This document shows positions 23,644 through 31,656 of a stretch of 64,000 bases of DNA, piece by piece. The notes beneath the pieces are model-generated. The model was not told the DNA's origin and did no database searches. It worked only from the letters and a program-made list of their open reading frames with translations. Numbering within the stretch: position 1 is the stretch's first letter; each line of letters starts with the position of its first letter. The position numbers and the translations under genes are program-made. The DNA comes from Clostridia bacterium. GTDB lineage: Bacteria; Bacillota; Clostridia; UMGS1883. The DNA is taken from NCBI GenBank assembly GCA_017472685.1, contig JAFUOO010000017.1:35721-99720 (forward strand), in the 5' to 3' direction.

Positions 23644-26267
23644 AACCTTTATATTTAAAAATGCAGGCATTCGGTCCCTATGCAAAATGCACCCAGATTG
23701 ATTTTACTCGCATTAAAGAGGGCGTGTTTCTCATAACGGGCGATACGGGTGCAGGCAAAACCACAATATTTGATGCCATAAGCTTTGCTCTCTTCGGCAC
23801 GGTTTCGGGCGGCAAGGAGCGCAAAAGCGCCAAAACCTTGCGCAGTGACTTTGCAAAGGGTGAGGACAAAACCTTTGTTGAGTTTGAGTTTTTGTACCGC
23901 GGTGAAAAATACCGCATTGAACGGGTGCCCGAGTACACCCGCCCCAAGAAAAACGGCAAGGGCGAAACAAAGGAGGTTGCAGAAGCAACCCTCACAATGC
24001 CCGACGGCACACCAATTTCGGGTATTGATAAGGTGAGCGAAAAGGTTATTGAAATAATCGGCGTTGACCAGGCAAGGTTTTCACAGATTGCCATGATTGC
24101 CCAGGGCGATTTCCGAAAAATACTGACCGAAAAAAGCAAGGACCGTTCTGACTTGTTCCGTAAAATTTTCGACACAACCCTGTATGAGGATTTTCAGCGG
24201 GTGTTGGCAGAAAAGCTTTCAAATATTGACAACGAAAGAAAAAACGCACTCGGGCGTATCGGCGAGCTTCTTTCAAGTGTTGAAGTAGGGGAAGAAAGCG
24301 ATTATTTTTCCCTTGCAGAGCAGGCAAAGGGGAAACTCCACGACCCTGAGAGCATGATGAAAGTGCTTGAAGCAGTGATTGCGGAAAACAACCTTAAAAT
24401 AGCAGCAATTGAAAAAGAAATAGACGAAACAGCCGAAAAGCTTAAAAAGCTGCATATTGAAATCAATAATGCAAACGACATAAACACAGCCCTTGCACGG
24501 CTTGAAAAGTTAAAAGGTGAGCTTTGTGAGCTTATGCTTAAAAAGGACAGCATGGAAAAAGAAAAGGCACGGCTTGAGAAAGCCGAATGTGCACGTGATG
24601 TGAAGGCTGTGTGCGACAGGCTCGACATGATTGAAAAAAAGCACAGGATAACCTTGGCATCCATAGCCGAAAACGCCAAAAAAGCCCTTGAAACCGCCGA
24701 TGCCATCAAAAAGGCAAAGGAGCGCTGCAGCAGGGCAGATGCTAAAAAACAGCGCACAGCCGAGCTTAAGGAAAAGGTTACGGTGCTCTCCAGCCTTCTG
24801 CCCGACATTGAAACGCTCAAAAGAGCGGGCGAGGTTATTGCCCTTAAGGAAAAGGAATATTTAAATGCAAGAAGTGAAAGCGAAAAGTCCACCGATGAAT
24901 ATGTAAAGCTCCGTGCCAGCTATTTTGACAACCTGGCAGGCGTGCTGGCAAAGGAATTAAAGAAGGGCGAAAGGTGCCCTGTTTGCGGAAGCTATGAGCA
25001 TCCCTCTATTGCGCTTATGAGCAAGCCTGTTTCCCGCGAAGAGGTTGAAAAAGCCGAAAACAAAGCCCAAGAAAAGACAAAGGCACTTGGTGAGTGTGCA
25101 ACCGAGCTTGAAAAGCTTAAGGCTGAATACAATACCGTGCTTATGCGTGTAAAGGAAAACGGAAGCATTAACACGGATGATTTTTCTCTTGCGTGTGAAG
25201 AATGTAAAAAGCTTCTTAATGAGCTTAAAACAGAAATTTCCGCAAACGAAAAAGAGAGCGAGGACGCATTGAAAGCATATAACGCTCTTTTGAATGCACT
25301 TGCAAGCATTACGGGTGAAAAAACAGCCCTTTTAAATGCCCAAGCTGATGAAAAGCAGCAGCTTGAAAGCCTTTCGGAAGAGTTTGCCCACACTCTTAAG
25401 GAAAAGGGCTTTGAAACCCGTGAGGAATATGAAGACAGCGTGCTTGAAGAAAGTGAAACAAAACGCATTAAGGATGCCGTTAACCTTTTTGAGCGAAGCC
25501 TTGGTGAAAAGAGGGCTGCTGTCAAAGAGGGCGAAATGCAGACAAAAGGCAAAGCACCCATTGACACAAAGGAGCTCCTTGCCGAGGAAAACCTGCTTGA
25601 TAAGCTTAATGGCGAAAAGAACGCACTGCGCGACAAACTGAATATTGCGATTGTTTCAGACAAGAGAACATACGATGCCTTAGCAAAGGAAAAAGAGAAT
25701 TGCAAAAGCCTGGAGAGCGCATATATTACTATTAAGGAGCTTTCCGACACTGCAAACGGAAAAATTCCGGGTAATAAGATTACCTTCGAGGCATATATAC
25801 AGCAGTACTATTTTGCGTTGATTGTTGAAAAGGCAAACGTAAGGCTTTCCAATATGACAAGCGGCAGATACAGCCTTGAGACAAGACAAGAGGGCGGCAC
25901 CGCCGGCCGTGGCGGGCTTGACCTTGATGTGTTTGACAACAACACAGGCAAAAGAAGAGAGGTTTCCACCCTCTCGGGCGGAGAAGGGTTTATGGCATCG
26001 CTTGCCTTAGCTCTCGGACTTTCTGACATGATACAGGAAAGAAACGGTGGCATCAGGCTTGATGCACTCTTTGTTGACGAAGGCTTCGGCACCTTGGACA
26101 CTACACACCTTGAAAAGGCTGTGGGCATTCTTACGGAGCTGTCAGGTAATGAAAGACTTGTGGGCATTATTTCTCATGTTAACGAACTTAAAGAAAAGAT
26201 TGACAAAAAGATTGTTGTCAGAAAGCTTTCTGACGGCTCGAGCAGTGCCACTGTGGAGGTCAATTGA
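23640..26267 (+). CDS. sbcC: Exonuclease SbcC (Rad50-like ATPase)
   Basis: An 875-residue SMC-like ATPase. The N-terminal Walker A is GDTGAGKTTIFDAI near residue 34. Two long coiled coils (about 175-430 and 465-700) are joined by the zinc hook CPVCG near residue 445. The C-terminal lobe has the signature LSGGEGFMASLAL near 778 and Walker B ALFVDEGFGTLD near 807. It is shorter than the Escherichia coli protein (over 1000 residues), mainly in the coiled coil, as in many Firmicutes. It overlaps sbcD by 4 bp and is translationally coupled. Confidence 0.95.
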   Translation: MKPLYLKMQAFGPYAKCTQIDFTRIKEGVFLITGDTGAGKTTIFDAISFALFGTVSGGKERKSAKTLRSDFAKGEDKTFVEFEFLYRGEKYRIERVPEYTRPKKNGKGETKEVAEATLTMPDGTPISGIDKVSEKVIEIIGVDQARFSQIAMIAQGDFRKILTEKSKDRSDLFRKIFDTTLYEDFQRVLAEKLSNIDNERKNALGRIGELLSSVEVGEESDYFSLAEQAKGKLHDPESMMKVLEAVIAENNLKIAAIEKEIDETAEKLKKLHIEINNANDINTALARLEKLKGELCELMLKKDSMEKEKARLEKAECARDVKAVCDRLDMIEKKHRITLASIAENAKKALETADAIKKAKERCSRADAKKQRTAELKEKVTVLSSLLPDIETLKRAGEVIALKEKEYLNARSESEKSTDEYVKLRASYFDNLAGVLAKELKKGERCPVCGSYEHPSIALMSKPVSREEVEKAENKAQEKTKALGECATELEKLKAEYNTVLMRVKENGSINTDDFSLACEECKKLLNELKTEISANEKESEDALKAYNALLNALASITGEKTALLNAQADEKQQLESLSEEFAHTLKEKGFETREEYEDSVLEESETKRIKDAVNLFERSLGEKRAAVKEGEMQTKGKAPIDTKELLAEENLLDKLNGEKNALRDKLNIAIVSDKRTYDALAKEKENCKSLESAYITIKELSDTANGKIPGNKITFEAYIQQYYFALIVEKANVRLSNMTSGRYSLETRQEGGTAGRGGLDLDVFDNNTGKRREVSTLSGGEGFMASLALALGLSDMIQERNGGIRLDALFVDEGFGTLDTTHLEKAVGILTELSGNERLVGIISHVNELKEKIDKKIVVRKLSDGSSSATVEVN

Positions 26268-26279
26268 CAGGAGGTAGTT

Positions 26280-26846
26280 ATGTTTTATAAAAAAGCATCA
26301 TTACAAGAGATTGAAGAAATTTATAACACACATATGAAAAAGGATTTTCCCCCGGCAGAACTAAAGCCACTTAATGCCATTAAATATTCCATGGAAAAGG
26401 GCTGGTATGTAATGTATCTTGCCTATGACGAGGGCGGTGTTAAGGGCTATGCCTGCGTTGCCGACTGTGGTGACAGTATAGGCTTTCTTGACTATTTCGC
26501 GATAGTTAAGGAATACCGCGGCACAGGTGTGGGAACAGAGTTTTTCCGCGAGCTTGACCACTTGAGCGATTTTGGGTGCATACTGCTCGAAACAGAAAGC
26601 ATCGAAAGTGCCCGGAACGAGGAGGAAGACTTCACGCGGCGCAGACGGATAGCCTTCTACAAGCGCTCGGGCTGTGTAGACACAGGGTGCATGTATAATG
26701 TGTTCGGCGTTGAGTACAATGTTTTCATAAATAAGGATATTGAATTGACAGAGGATTTTTTGGCAAAGCTATTATCAGCCTACGAATACGCCTATGCGGC
26801 AATACTCAGGCGTGACGATAAAGATTATATATACCGTGTAAAATAA
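26280..26846 (+). CDS. GNAT-family N-acetyltransferase
   Basis: A 188-residue GNAT protein. The acetyl-CoA loop is VKEYRGTGVGTEFF near residue 80, preceded by the strand IGFLDYFAI and followed by RRIAFYKRSGC, the usual motif B helix. The substrate is unknown. It starts 12 bp after sbcC with AGGAGGTAG before the ATG, so it is probably the third gene of that operon. The palindrome array begins right after its stop; no classical terminator was seen. Confidence 0.85.
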   Translation: MFYKKASLQEIEEIYNTHMKKDFPPAELKPLNAIKYSMEKGWYVMYLAYDEGGVKGYACVADCGDSIGFLDYFAIVKEYRGTGVGTEFFRELDHLSDFGCILLETESIESARNEEEDFTRRRRIAFYKRSGCVDTGCMYNVFGVEYNVFINKDIELTEDFLAKLLSAYEYAYAAILRRDDKDYIYRVK

Positions 26847-26862
26847 GTGCTTTTAAAGTATA

Positions 26863-27072
26863 ATGATATTCCCTGTGGGAATGATATGGCTACGCCGTGA
26901 TATGAAATTAAAATTTCATGATATGCACTTTGTGCATTATGGTAGATTTGCGATGCAAATCCTATTAATGATAAATCAAATGAACCAAAGGTTCATATCA
27001 TGTCGCAAAGCGACATATCATTACAACGTAATATCATGTGCTATGCACATATCATTTTGGAATAAATTCCAA
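26863..27072. repeat. Nested array of ten short palindromes with mirrored spacers
   Basis: Ten perfect small hairpins in 210 bp: 26869-26881, 26888-26896, 26904-26917, 26925-26935, 26945-26961, 26980-26996, 27002-27014, 27021-27031, 27038-27048 and 27057-27072. Stems are 3-7 bp with mostly 2-3-nt loops, and each stem sequence is different. On the left the hairpins are separated by (A)TGATAT (26863, 26881, 26898, 26918). On the right the spacers are the reverse complement ATATCAT (26995, 27015, 27031, 27049). The spacers can therefore pair across the centre and fold the region into one large branched hairpin. It holds no credible gene and ends just before the aspS promoter. Confidence 0.8.
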
Positions 27073-27079
27073 TTTATAG

Positions 27080-27108
27080 TTGAATTTATTCTTTAACAAT
27101 GGTATAAT
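27080..27108 (+). promoter_or_regulatory. Promoter of aspS
   Basis: TTGAAT (27080-27085), 17-bp spacer, TATAAT (27103-27108), 8 bp after the last palindrome of the array. Confidence 0.82.
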
Positions 27109-27139
27109 ATCTAAGATAAAATACCGAGGAGGAATTATT

Positions 27140-28471
27140 GTGGAAAGAACATATATAAAAGACGCGATTGCAAATCCCGGGAAGGTTAAAATCCAGGGCT
27201 TTGTTGACATTATCAGAGACACAAAATACGTTGTGTTCATTATCCTTAAGGATATTACAGGCACAATTCAGGTTACAATCGAAAAGGAAGGCAACGATGA
27301 GCTTCTTAAGAAGATTGAAGGCTTAACTGCTGACAGCGTTATTACAGTAGTTGGTAACGCAGTAGCAAGCGAATATGTTAAATTAAACGGTGTTGAGGTT
27401 ATTCCCGAGGATGTAGTGGTTGAATCCTTGGCTGATGCACTTCCCATCAACCGTAAGGAAATCCCCGCAACAAAGAAGAAGGCTGCTGTTGAACGCTCTT
27501 CTATTGACCAGAGAATTGACTATAGATGGATTGACCTTCGTACAGAAGAAAACCAGCTTATGTTCAAGGTGCAGACCGTTATGGTTAACGCAATGAGAAA
27601 GTTCCTCATTGAAAAGAACTTCATCGAAATCCATTCTCCCAAGCTTATCGGCACAGCAAGTGAGTCAGGCAGTGATGTATTCGAGGTTAAGTACTTTGAC
27701 CGTTTTGCATATTTGGCACAGAGCCCTCAGTTCTATAAGCAGATGGCTATGGCGTCCGGCTTTGAACGCATTTTCGAAGTAGGTCCCGTTTTCCGTGCTG
27801 AAAAGAGCTTTACAAGCAAGCACACAACAGAATTCACAGGCTTTGACCTTGAGTTTTCCTATATCGAATCCTTCCGTGATGTTATGAAAATGGAAGAAGA
27901 ATTACTTGCATACATGCTCAAGGAAGTTAAGGAAGCTTACGGCGACAAGATTAAGGAGCTCTTCGGTATTGACGTTATCGTGCCCACAACACCTTTCCCC
28001 GTAATCAAGCTTGCTGATTTGTATGACGAACTCGAAAAGGAATTCGGATATACAGTTCCCGAAGAAGAAAAGAACGACCTTACAACAGAAGCTGAAAAAT
28101 TAAGCTATGACTGGGTAATGAAGAAGTACGGTCACGAATTCCTCTTTGTAATAGATTTTGGCCCCGAAAAGAGAGCCTTCTATCACATGCGTGATGAAAA
28201 CGGCATCCCTCAGGGCTATGACCTTATCTGGAGAGGCGTTGAAATCACAACAGGTGCACAGCGTGAGCACCGTTATGATTTGCTTGCAGCACAGGCTAAG
28301 GAAAAGGGTCTTGACGAGGATGTTAAGTTCTATCTTGAATTCTTCAAGTATGGTTGTCCTCCTCACGGCGGCTTCGGTATCGGTGTTGACCGCTTGACAA
28401 TGCTTATGCTTGGTCTTCACATTAAGGATGCTATGTTCATCTTCCGTGGACCCAATCGTTTGAATCCCTAA
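27140..28471 (+). CDS. aspS: Aspartyl-tRNA synthetase, archaeal/eukaryal type
   Basis: A 443-residue class IIb aminoacyl-tRNA synthetase. An OB-fold anticodon domain (about 1-105) precedes a catalytic core with motif 2 (FRAEKSFTSKHTTEFTGFDLE) and motif 3 (HGGFGIGVDRLTMLML), ending in RGPNRLNP. The length and ending match the short archaeal-type AspRS; bacterial AspRS is near 590 residues with a GAD insertion that is missing here. The GTG start at 27140 lies 7 nt after GAGGAGG. The archaeal type can be discriminating or non-discriminating; AsnA and AsnS close by suggest direct Asn charging. Confidence 0.92.
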   Translation: MERTYIKDAIANPGKVKIQGFVDIIRDTKYVVFIILKDITGTIQVTIEKEGNDELLKKIEGLTADSVITVVGNAVASEYVKLNGVEVIPEDVVVESLADALPINRKEIPATKKKAAVERSSIDQRIDYRWIDLRTEENQLMFKVQTVMVNAMRKFLIEKNFIEIHSPKLIGTASESGSDVFEVKYFDRFAYLAQSPQFYKQMAMASGFERIFEVGPVFRAEKSFTSKHTTEFTGFDLEFSYIESFRDVMKMEEELLAYMLKEVKEAYGDKIKELFGIDVIVPTTPFPVIKLADLYDELEKEFGYTVPEEEKNDLTTEAEKLSYDWVMKKYGHEFLFVIDFGPEKRAFYHMRDENGIPQGYDLIWRGVEITTGAQREHRYDLLAAQAKEKGLDEDVKFYLEFFKYGCPPHGGFGIGVDRLTMLMLGLHIKDAMFIFRGPNRLNP

Positions 28472-28484
28472 GATTTAAACGATA

Positions 28485-28517
28485 AAGGAATAGGTAATAG
28501 TGAATAGGAAATAAGTA
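28485..28517 (+). repeat. TGAATAGTGAA-type dispersed repeat
   Basis: A purine-rich run of GGTAATAGTGAATAGG-like words directly before the aspS terminator hairpin, like the copy at 10066-10098. Confidence 0.5.
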
Positions 28518-28520
28518 AGG

Positions 28521-28558
28521 AAAACATCCTGTTGGTTATTACTCAACAGGATGTTTTT
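28521..28558 (+). terminator. Intrinsic terminator after aspS
   Basis: Perfect 14-bp stem (28521-28534 with 28544-28557; CATCCTGTTG/CAACAGGATG), 9-nt loop, T-run. Confidence 0.92.
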
Positions 28559-28576
28559 GAAATTAAGAGGACTGAT

Positions 28577-28981
28577 ATGAAAAAGATTATAGCCATTATT
28601 TTGCTTGTTTCTATTGCAACAGTTGGGGGCATTATTTGGTGGAACAGCCCCGTGCATTTTCTTAACGTGGAAGATGTAGCCTACATAAAAGTGTTCAATG
28701 GAAATAACGGCAAAAGCTATGTTATTGATAACAAAGAGGATGTTTCATACATTGTAAATAATATATCAGATACAGAGCTGAGGAAAACAAAAATCTCGTT
28801 AGGGTATATGGGATACAAGTTCCGATTGAGCTTTTTTAATGTCGACGGAAAAGAAATTGACAAATTCATTTTAAATGACGAAAACACAATTCGAAAAGAC
28901 CCGTTTTTCTATGAAAGCAAAACAGGAGAATTGTGTATTGAGTACCTTTGGGAATTGGATGACAAAATATTAGCGGAATAA
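28577..28981 (+). CDS. Small membrane-anchored protein of unknown function
   Basis: A 134-residue protein. One N-terminal membrane helix or uncleaved signal (MKKIIAIILLVSIATVGGIIWW) is followed by a soluble domain of about 100 residues. This domain resembles the gene at 56845-57258 and the C-terminal part of the permease at 52782-54881: a fragment like FNGNNG, an acidic Asp-Val/Ile helix start, then short strands. No catalytic motif is visible. The ATG at 28577 follows AAGAGG. It lies between terminators and may depend on read-through or an unrecognised promoter. Confidence 0.65.
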   Translation: MKKIIAIILLVSIATVGGIIWWNSPVHFLNVEDVAYIKVFNGNNGKSYVIDNKEDVSYIVNNISDTELRKTKISLGYMGYKFRLSFFNVDGKEIDKFILNDENTIRKDPFFYESKTGELCIEYLWELDDKILAE

Positions 28982-28985
28982 TATC

Positions 28986-29013
28986 AAAAAGGCAGGAAAA
29001 ATCCTGCCTTTTT
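28986..29013 (+). terminator. Intrinsic terminator
   Basis: Stem AAAAAGGCAGG/CCTGCCTTTTT with T-run, 5 bp after the stop of the small membrane protein. Confidence 0.9.
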
Positions 29014-29036
29014 CGTGTTTTTGGTGTTTGTTTTGG

Positions 29037-29065
29037 TTGACTTTGGCAATAGTTTGGTATATAAT
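29037..29065 (+). promoter_or_regulatory. Promoter of asnA
   Basis: TTGACT (29037-29042), 17-bp spacer, TATAAT (29060-29065). Confidence 0.85.
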
Positions 29066-29099
29066 GATTAAATGAAATTTGATAATGGGGGAGTCAGGC

Positions 29100-30107
29100 G
29101 TGAATAAAGTGTATATTCCCGATGGTTACAAGCCCAAGCTTGACCAATATGAAACACAGAGGGCAATCTCTTACATTAAAACAACCTTCCAGAAGGAGTT
29201 TGCCAACGAATTGAATTTGAAAAGAGTGTCCGCACCGCTTTTTGTAACAGAAGCGAGCGGTCTTAACGATAACCTTAACGGCGTTGAACGCCCCGTTTCC
29301 TTTGATGTACCTGCTGTAGGGCAGAATGCACAGATTGTACATTCTTTAGCTAAATGGAAGCGCCTTGCACTTAAGGAGTACGGCTTTAAAGTAGGTAACG
29401 GCTTGTACACAGACATGAATGCTATACGCCGTGACGAAGAGCTGGACAATTTGCATTCCATCTATGTTGACCAGTGGGACTGGGAAAAGATTATCACTCC
29501 CGAAACAAGAAATGTTGAATATTTGCAGCTGGTTGTTAAAGCTATTGTAAGAGCAATATGCAACACAAATAACCGCTTAAAGGTGAACTTCCCTCAATTA
29601 AGTGCAAATCTTTCGCCTGATGTTAAGTTTGTAACAACACAGGAGTTGGAGGATATGTACCCCAACATGACGGGAAAGGAAAGGGAAAACGCCATAACAA
29701 AGGAATACAGAACAGTATTTATTATGGGCATTGGCGGCACCTTAAAGAGCGGCAAAAAGCACGACGGCAGAGCTCCCGACTACGACGACTGGAGCCTTAA
29801 CGGCGACATTTTCTTCTGGAACGACACTTTGGGCTGTGCGGTGGAAATTTCATCCATGGGTATCCGTGTTGACAAGGAAGCTCTCGACAGACAGCTTACA
29901 ATTGCTAATTGTGATGACCGCCGAAATCTTATGTTCCACAAAATGCTTTTAAATGACGAATTGCCCCTTACAATCGGCGGCGGTATCGGACAAAGCCGGC
30001 TTTGTATGCTTATGATGAGCTGTGCCCATATAGGCGAGGTGCAGTCGAGCATATGGGATGATGAAACCATAAAGGTTTGCGAAGAAAAAGGCGTAAGGCT
30101 GTTGTAA
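29100..30107 (+). CDS. asnA: Aspartate-ammonia ligase (AsnA-type asparagine synthetase)
   Basis: A 335-residue enzyme that makes asparagine from aspartate, ammonia and ATP. It is related to class II aminoacyl-tRNA synthetases. Family landmarks are [15 protein letters not shown] at the start, [14 protein letters not shown] near 103, VDQWDWEK near 122 and the motif-3-like [15 protein letters not shown] near 297. The GTG at 29100 was chosen because GGGGGAG lies 6 nt upstream and AsnA proteins start here. asnS follows after 74 bp of repeat DNA. Confidence 0.95.
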   Translation: MNKVYIPDGYKPKLDQYETQRAISYIKTTFQKEFANELNLKRVSAPLFVTEASGLNDNLNGVERPVSFDVPAVGQNAQIVHSLAKWKRLALKEYGFKVGNGLYTDMNAIRRDEELDNLHSIYVDQWDWEKIITPETRNVEYLQLVVKAIVRAICNTNNRLKVNFPQLSANLSPDVKFVTTQELEDMYPNMTGKERENAITKEYRTVFIMGIGGTLKSGKKHDGRAPDYDDWSLNGDIFFWNDTLGCAVEISSMGIRVDKEALDRQLTIANCDDRRNLMFHKMLLNDELPLTIGGGIGQSRLCMLMMSCAHIGEVQSSIWDDETIKVCEEKGVRLL

Positions 30108-30122
30108 ACATCCACCTCATCC

Positions 30123-30158
30123 GTCGCTTTCAGCGACACCTTCTCCTTAAGGAGAAGG
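30123..30158 (+). repeat. Hairpin repeat between asnA and asnS
   Basis: Two perfect hairpins: GTCGCT/AGCGAC (30123-30137) and the 20-bp palindrome 30139-30158 (CCTTCTCCTT/AAGGAGAAGG). The wording CACCTCATCCGTCGC before it is, as I recall, a dispersed repeat seen in other Firmicute genomes. Its 3' half contains AAGGAGAAGG, which could act as a ribosome site for an in-frame ATG at 30164. Confidence 0.6.
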
Positions 30159-30181
30159 CAAATATGAAAGGAATGATTAAT

Positions 30182-31570
30182 ATGAAAACATTAGTAAAAG
30201 ATATATTTAAAAACCCCGAAATGTATGCCGATAAGGAAATTAAGGTTTCCGGTTGGGTGAGAACACTCCGTTCCTCCAACGTGTTCGGCTTTATTGAATT
30301 AAACGACGGTACATTCTTTAAGAGTATTCAGGTTGTTTTTGAGAGCGAATTCCTTGATAACTACAAGGAAATTGCTTCCCAGAACGTTGGTGCGGCACTC
30401 AATGTTACAGGCACACTCGTTCTTACACCCGAAGCAAAGCAGCCCTTTGAAATCAAGGCAAAGTCCATCGAGGTTGAAGGCGCATCCACACCCGATTACC
30501 CTCTTCAGAAGAAGAGACACACTACAGAATACTTAAGAACTATCGCACACCTTCGTCCCAGAACAAACATGTTCTCCGCGGCATTCCGCGTAAGAAGCGT
30601 TGCGGCATATGCTATCCATAAGTTCTTTAATGAACGTGGCTTTGTATACGCGCACACACCCATCATCACAGCAAGTGACTGTGAAGGTGCAGGCGAAATG
30701 TTCCGTGTTACAACCATGGACATGGAAAACGTTCCCATGAAGGACGGCGAGGTTGACTACAGCCAGGACTTCTTCGGCAAGAGCGCAAACCTTACGGTTT
30801 CAGGTCAGCTCAGTGCGGAAACATTTGCAATGGCTTTCAGAAATGTTTACACCTTCGGTCCCACATTCCGTGCAGAAAACTCCAACACAACCCGCCATGC
30901 GGCAGAGTTCTGGATGATTGAGCCCGAAATTGCATTTGCAGACTTAAACGACGATATGGCACTCGCTGAGGATATGCTTAAGTATATGATTAACTATGTG
31001 CTTGAAAACGCAAGCGAGGAAATTGAGTTCTTCAACAAGTTTGTTGACACAGGTCTTAAGGAAAGACTTCAGTTTGTTGCATCCTCCGATTTCGGCAGAG
31101 TAACATATACAGAAGCTATCGAAATCCTTTCCAAGAACAACGACAAGTTCGAATATCCCGTTCATTGGGGCAGCGACTTGCAGACAGAGCACGAAAGATA
31201 CCTTACAGAAGACGTGTTCAAGCGCCCCGTGTTCGTAACAGACTATCCCAAGGAAATCAAGGCCTTCTACATGAGACTGAACGACGACGGCAAGACCGTT
31301 GCAGCTATGGACTGCTTAGTGCCCGGTATCGGTGAAATCATCGGCGGCAGCCAGAGAGAAGAGCGCTACGACGTATTGGTGGAAAGAATGAAGGAAATGG
31401 GTCTTAACGAAGAGGATTACTGGTGGTATCTTGACCTTAGAAAGTATGGCGGTACAAAGCATGCAGGCTACGGCTTAGGCTTTGAAAGAGCTGTTATGTA
31501 CCTTACAGGTATCAACAATATCCGTGACGTAATTCCTTACGCAAGAACAGTAGGTAACGCAGAATTCTAA
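30182..31570 (+). CDS. asnS: Asparaginyl-tRNA synthetase
   Basis: A 462-residue class IIb synthetase that charges tRNA-Asn. The OB-fold is at residues 1-110 ([22 protein letters not shown]). Motif 2 is [25 protein letters not shown] near 220, and the C-terminus [19 protein letters not shown] ... [11 protein letters not shown] is typical of bacterial AsnRS. The ATG at 30182 follows AAAGGA by 9 nt; in-frame ATGs at 30164 and 30173 are possible but lie in repeat DNA. With asnA and aspS it covers Asn synthesis and Asp/Asn charging. Confidence 0.95.
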   Translation: MKTLVKDIFKNPEMYADKEIKVSGWVRTLRSSNVFGFIELNDGTFFKSIQVVFESEFLDNYKEIASQNVGAALNVTGTLVLTPEAKQPFEIKAKSIEVEGASTPDYPLQKKRHTTEYLRTIAHLRPRTNMFSAAFRVRSVAAYAIHKFFNERGFVYAHTPIITASDCEGAGEMFRVTTMDMENVPMKDGEVDYSQDFFGKSANLTVSGQLSAETFAMAFRNVYTFGPTFRAENSNTTRHAAEFWMIEPEIAFADLNDDMALAEDMLKYMINYVLENASEEIEFFNKFVDTGLKERLQFVASSDFGRVTYTEAIEILSKNNDKFEYPVHWGSDLQTEHERYLTEDVFKRPVFVTDYPKEIKAFYMRLNDDGKTVAAMDCLVPGIGEIIGGSQREERYDVLVERMKEMGLNEEDYWWYLDLRKYGGTKHAGYGLGFERAVMYLTGINNIRDVIPYARTVGNAEF

Positions 31571-31592
31571 GATAAAAGCATTATGTAAATAT

Positions 31593-31625
31593 AAAAGGAG
31601 GGTAGCAAACAAAACTCTCCTTTTT
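31593..31625 (+). terminator. Intrinsic terminator after asnS
   Basis: Stem AAAAGGAGGG/CTCTCCTTTT (one G-U) with T-run. Confidence 0.8.
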
Positions 31626-31656
31626 GCTTATATGTATTTTGGAAAGGGGTGAGGCA

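Noticed and set aside
24992..25750. 252-codon Ser-rich minus-strand frame in sbcC
   Set aside because: It mirrors the Glu/Lys-rich coiled-coil coding strand; no start signals.
26863..27096. Possible CRISPR array or small gene in the palindrome region
   Set aside because: Units differ in sequence and length, spacers are 6-7 bp, there are no cas genes, and the open frame here is only a by-product of the palindromes.
27060..27140. T-box riboswitch before aspS
   Set aside because: No specifier stem, no GGTGGNACC-type T-box sequence and no leader terminator between promoter and GTG start.
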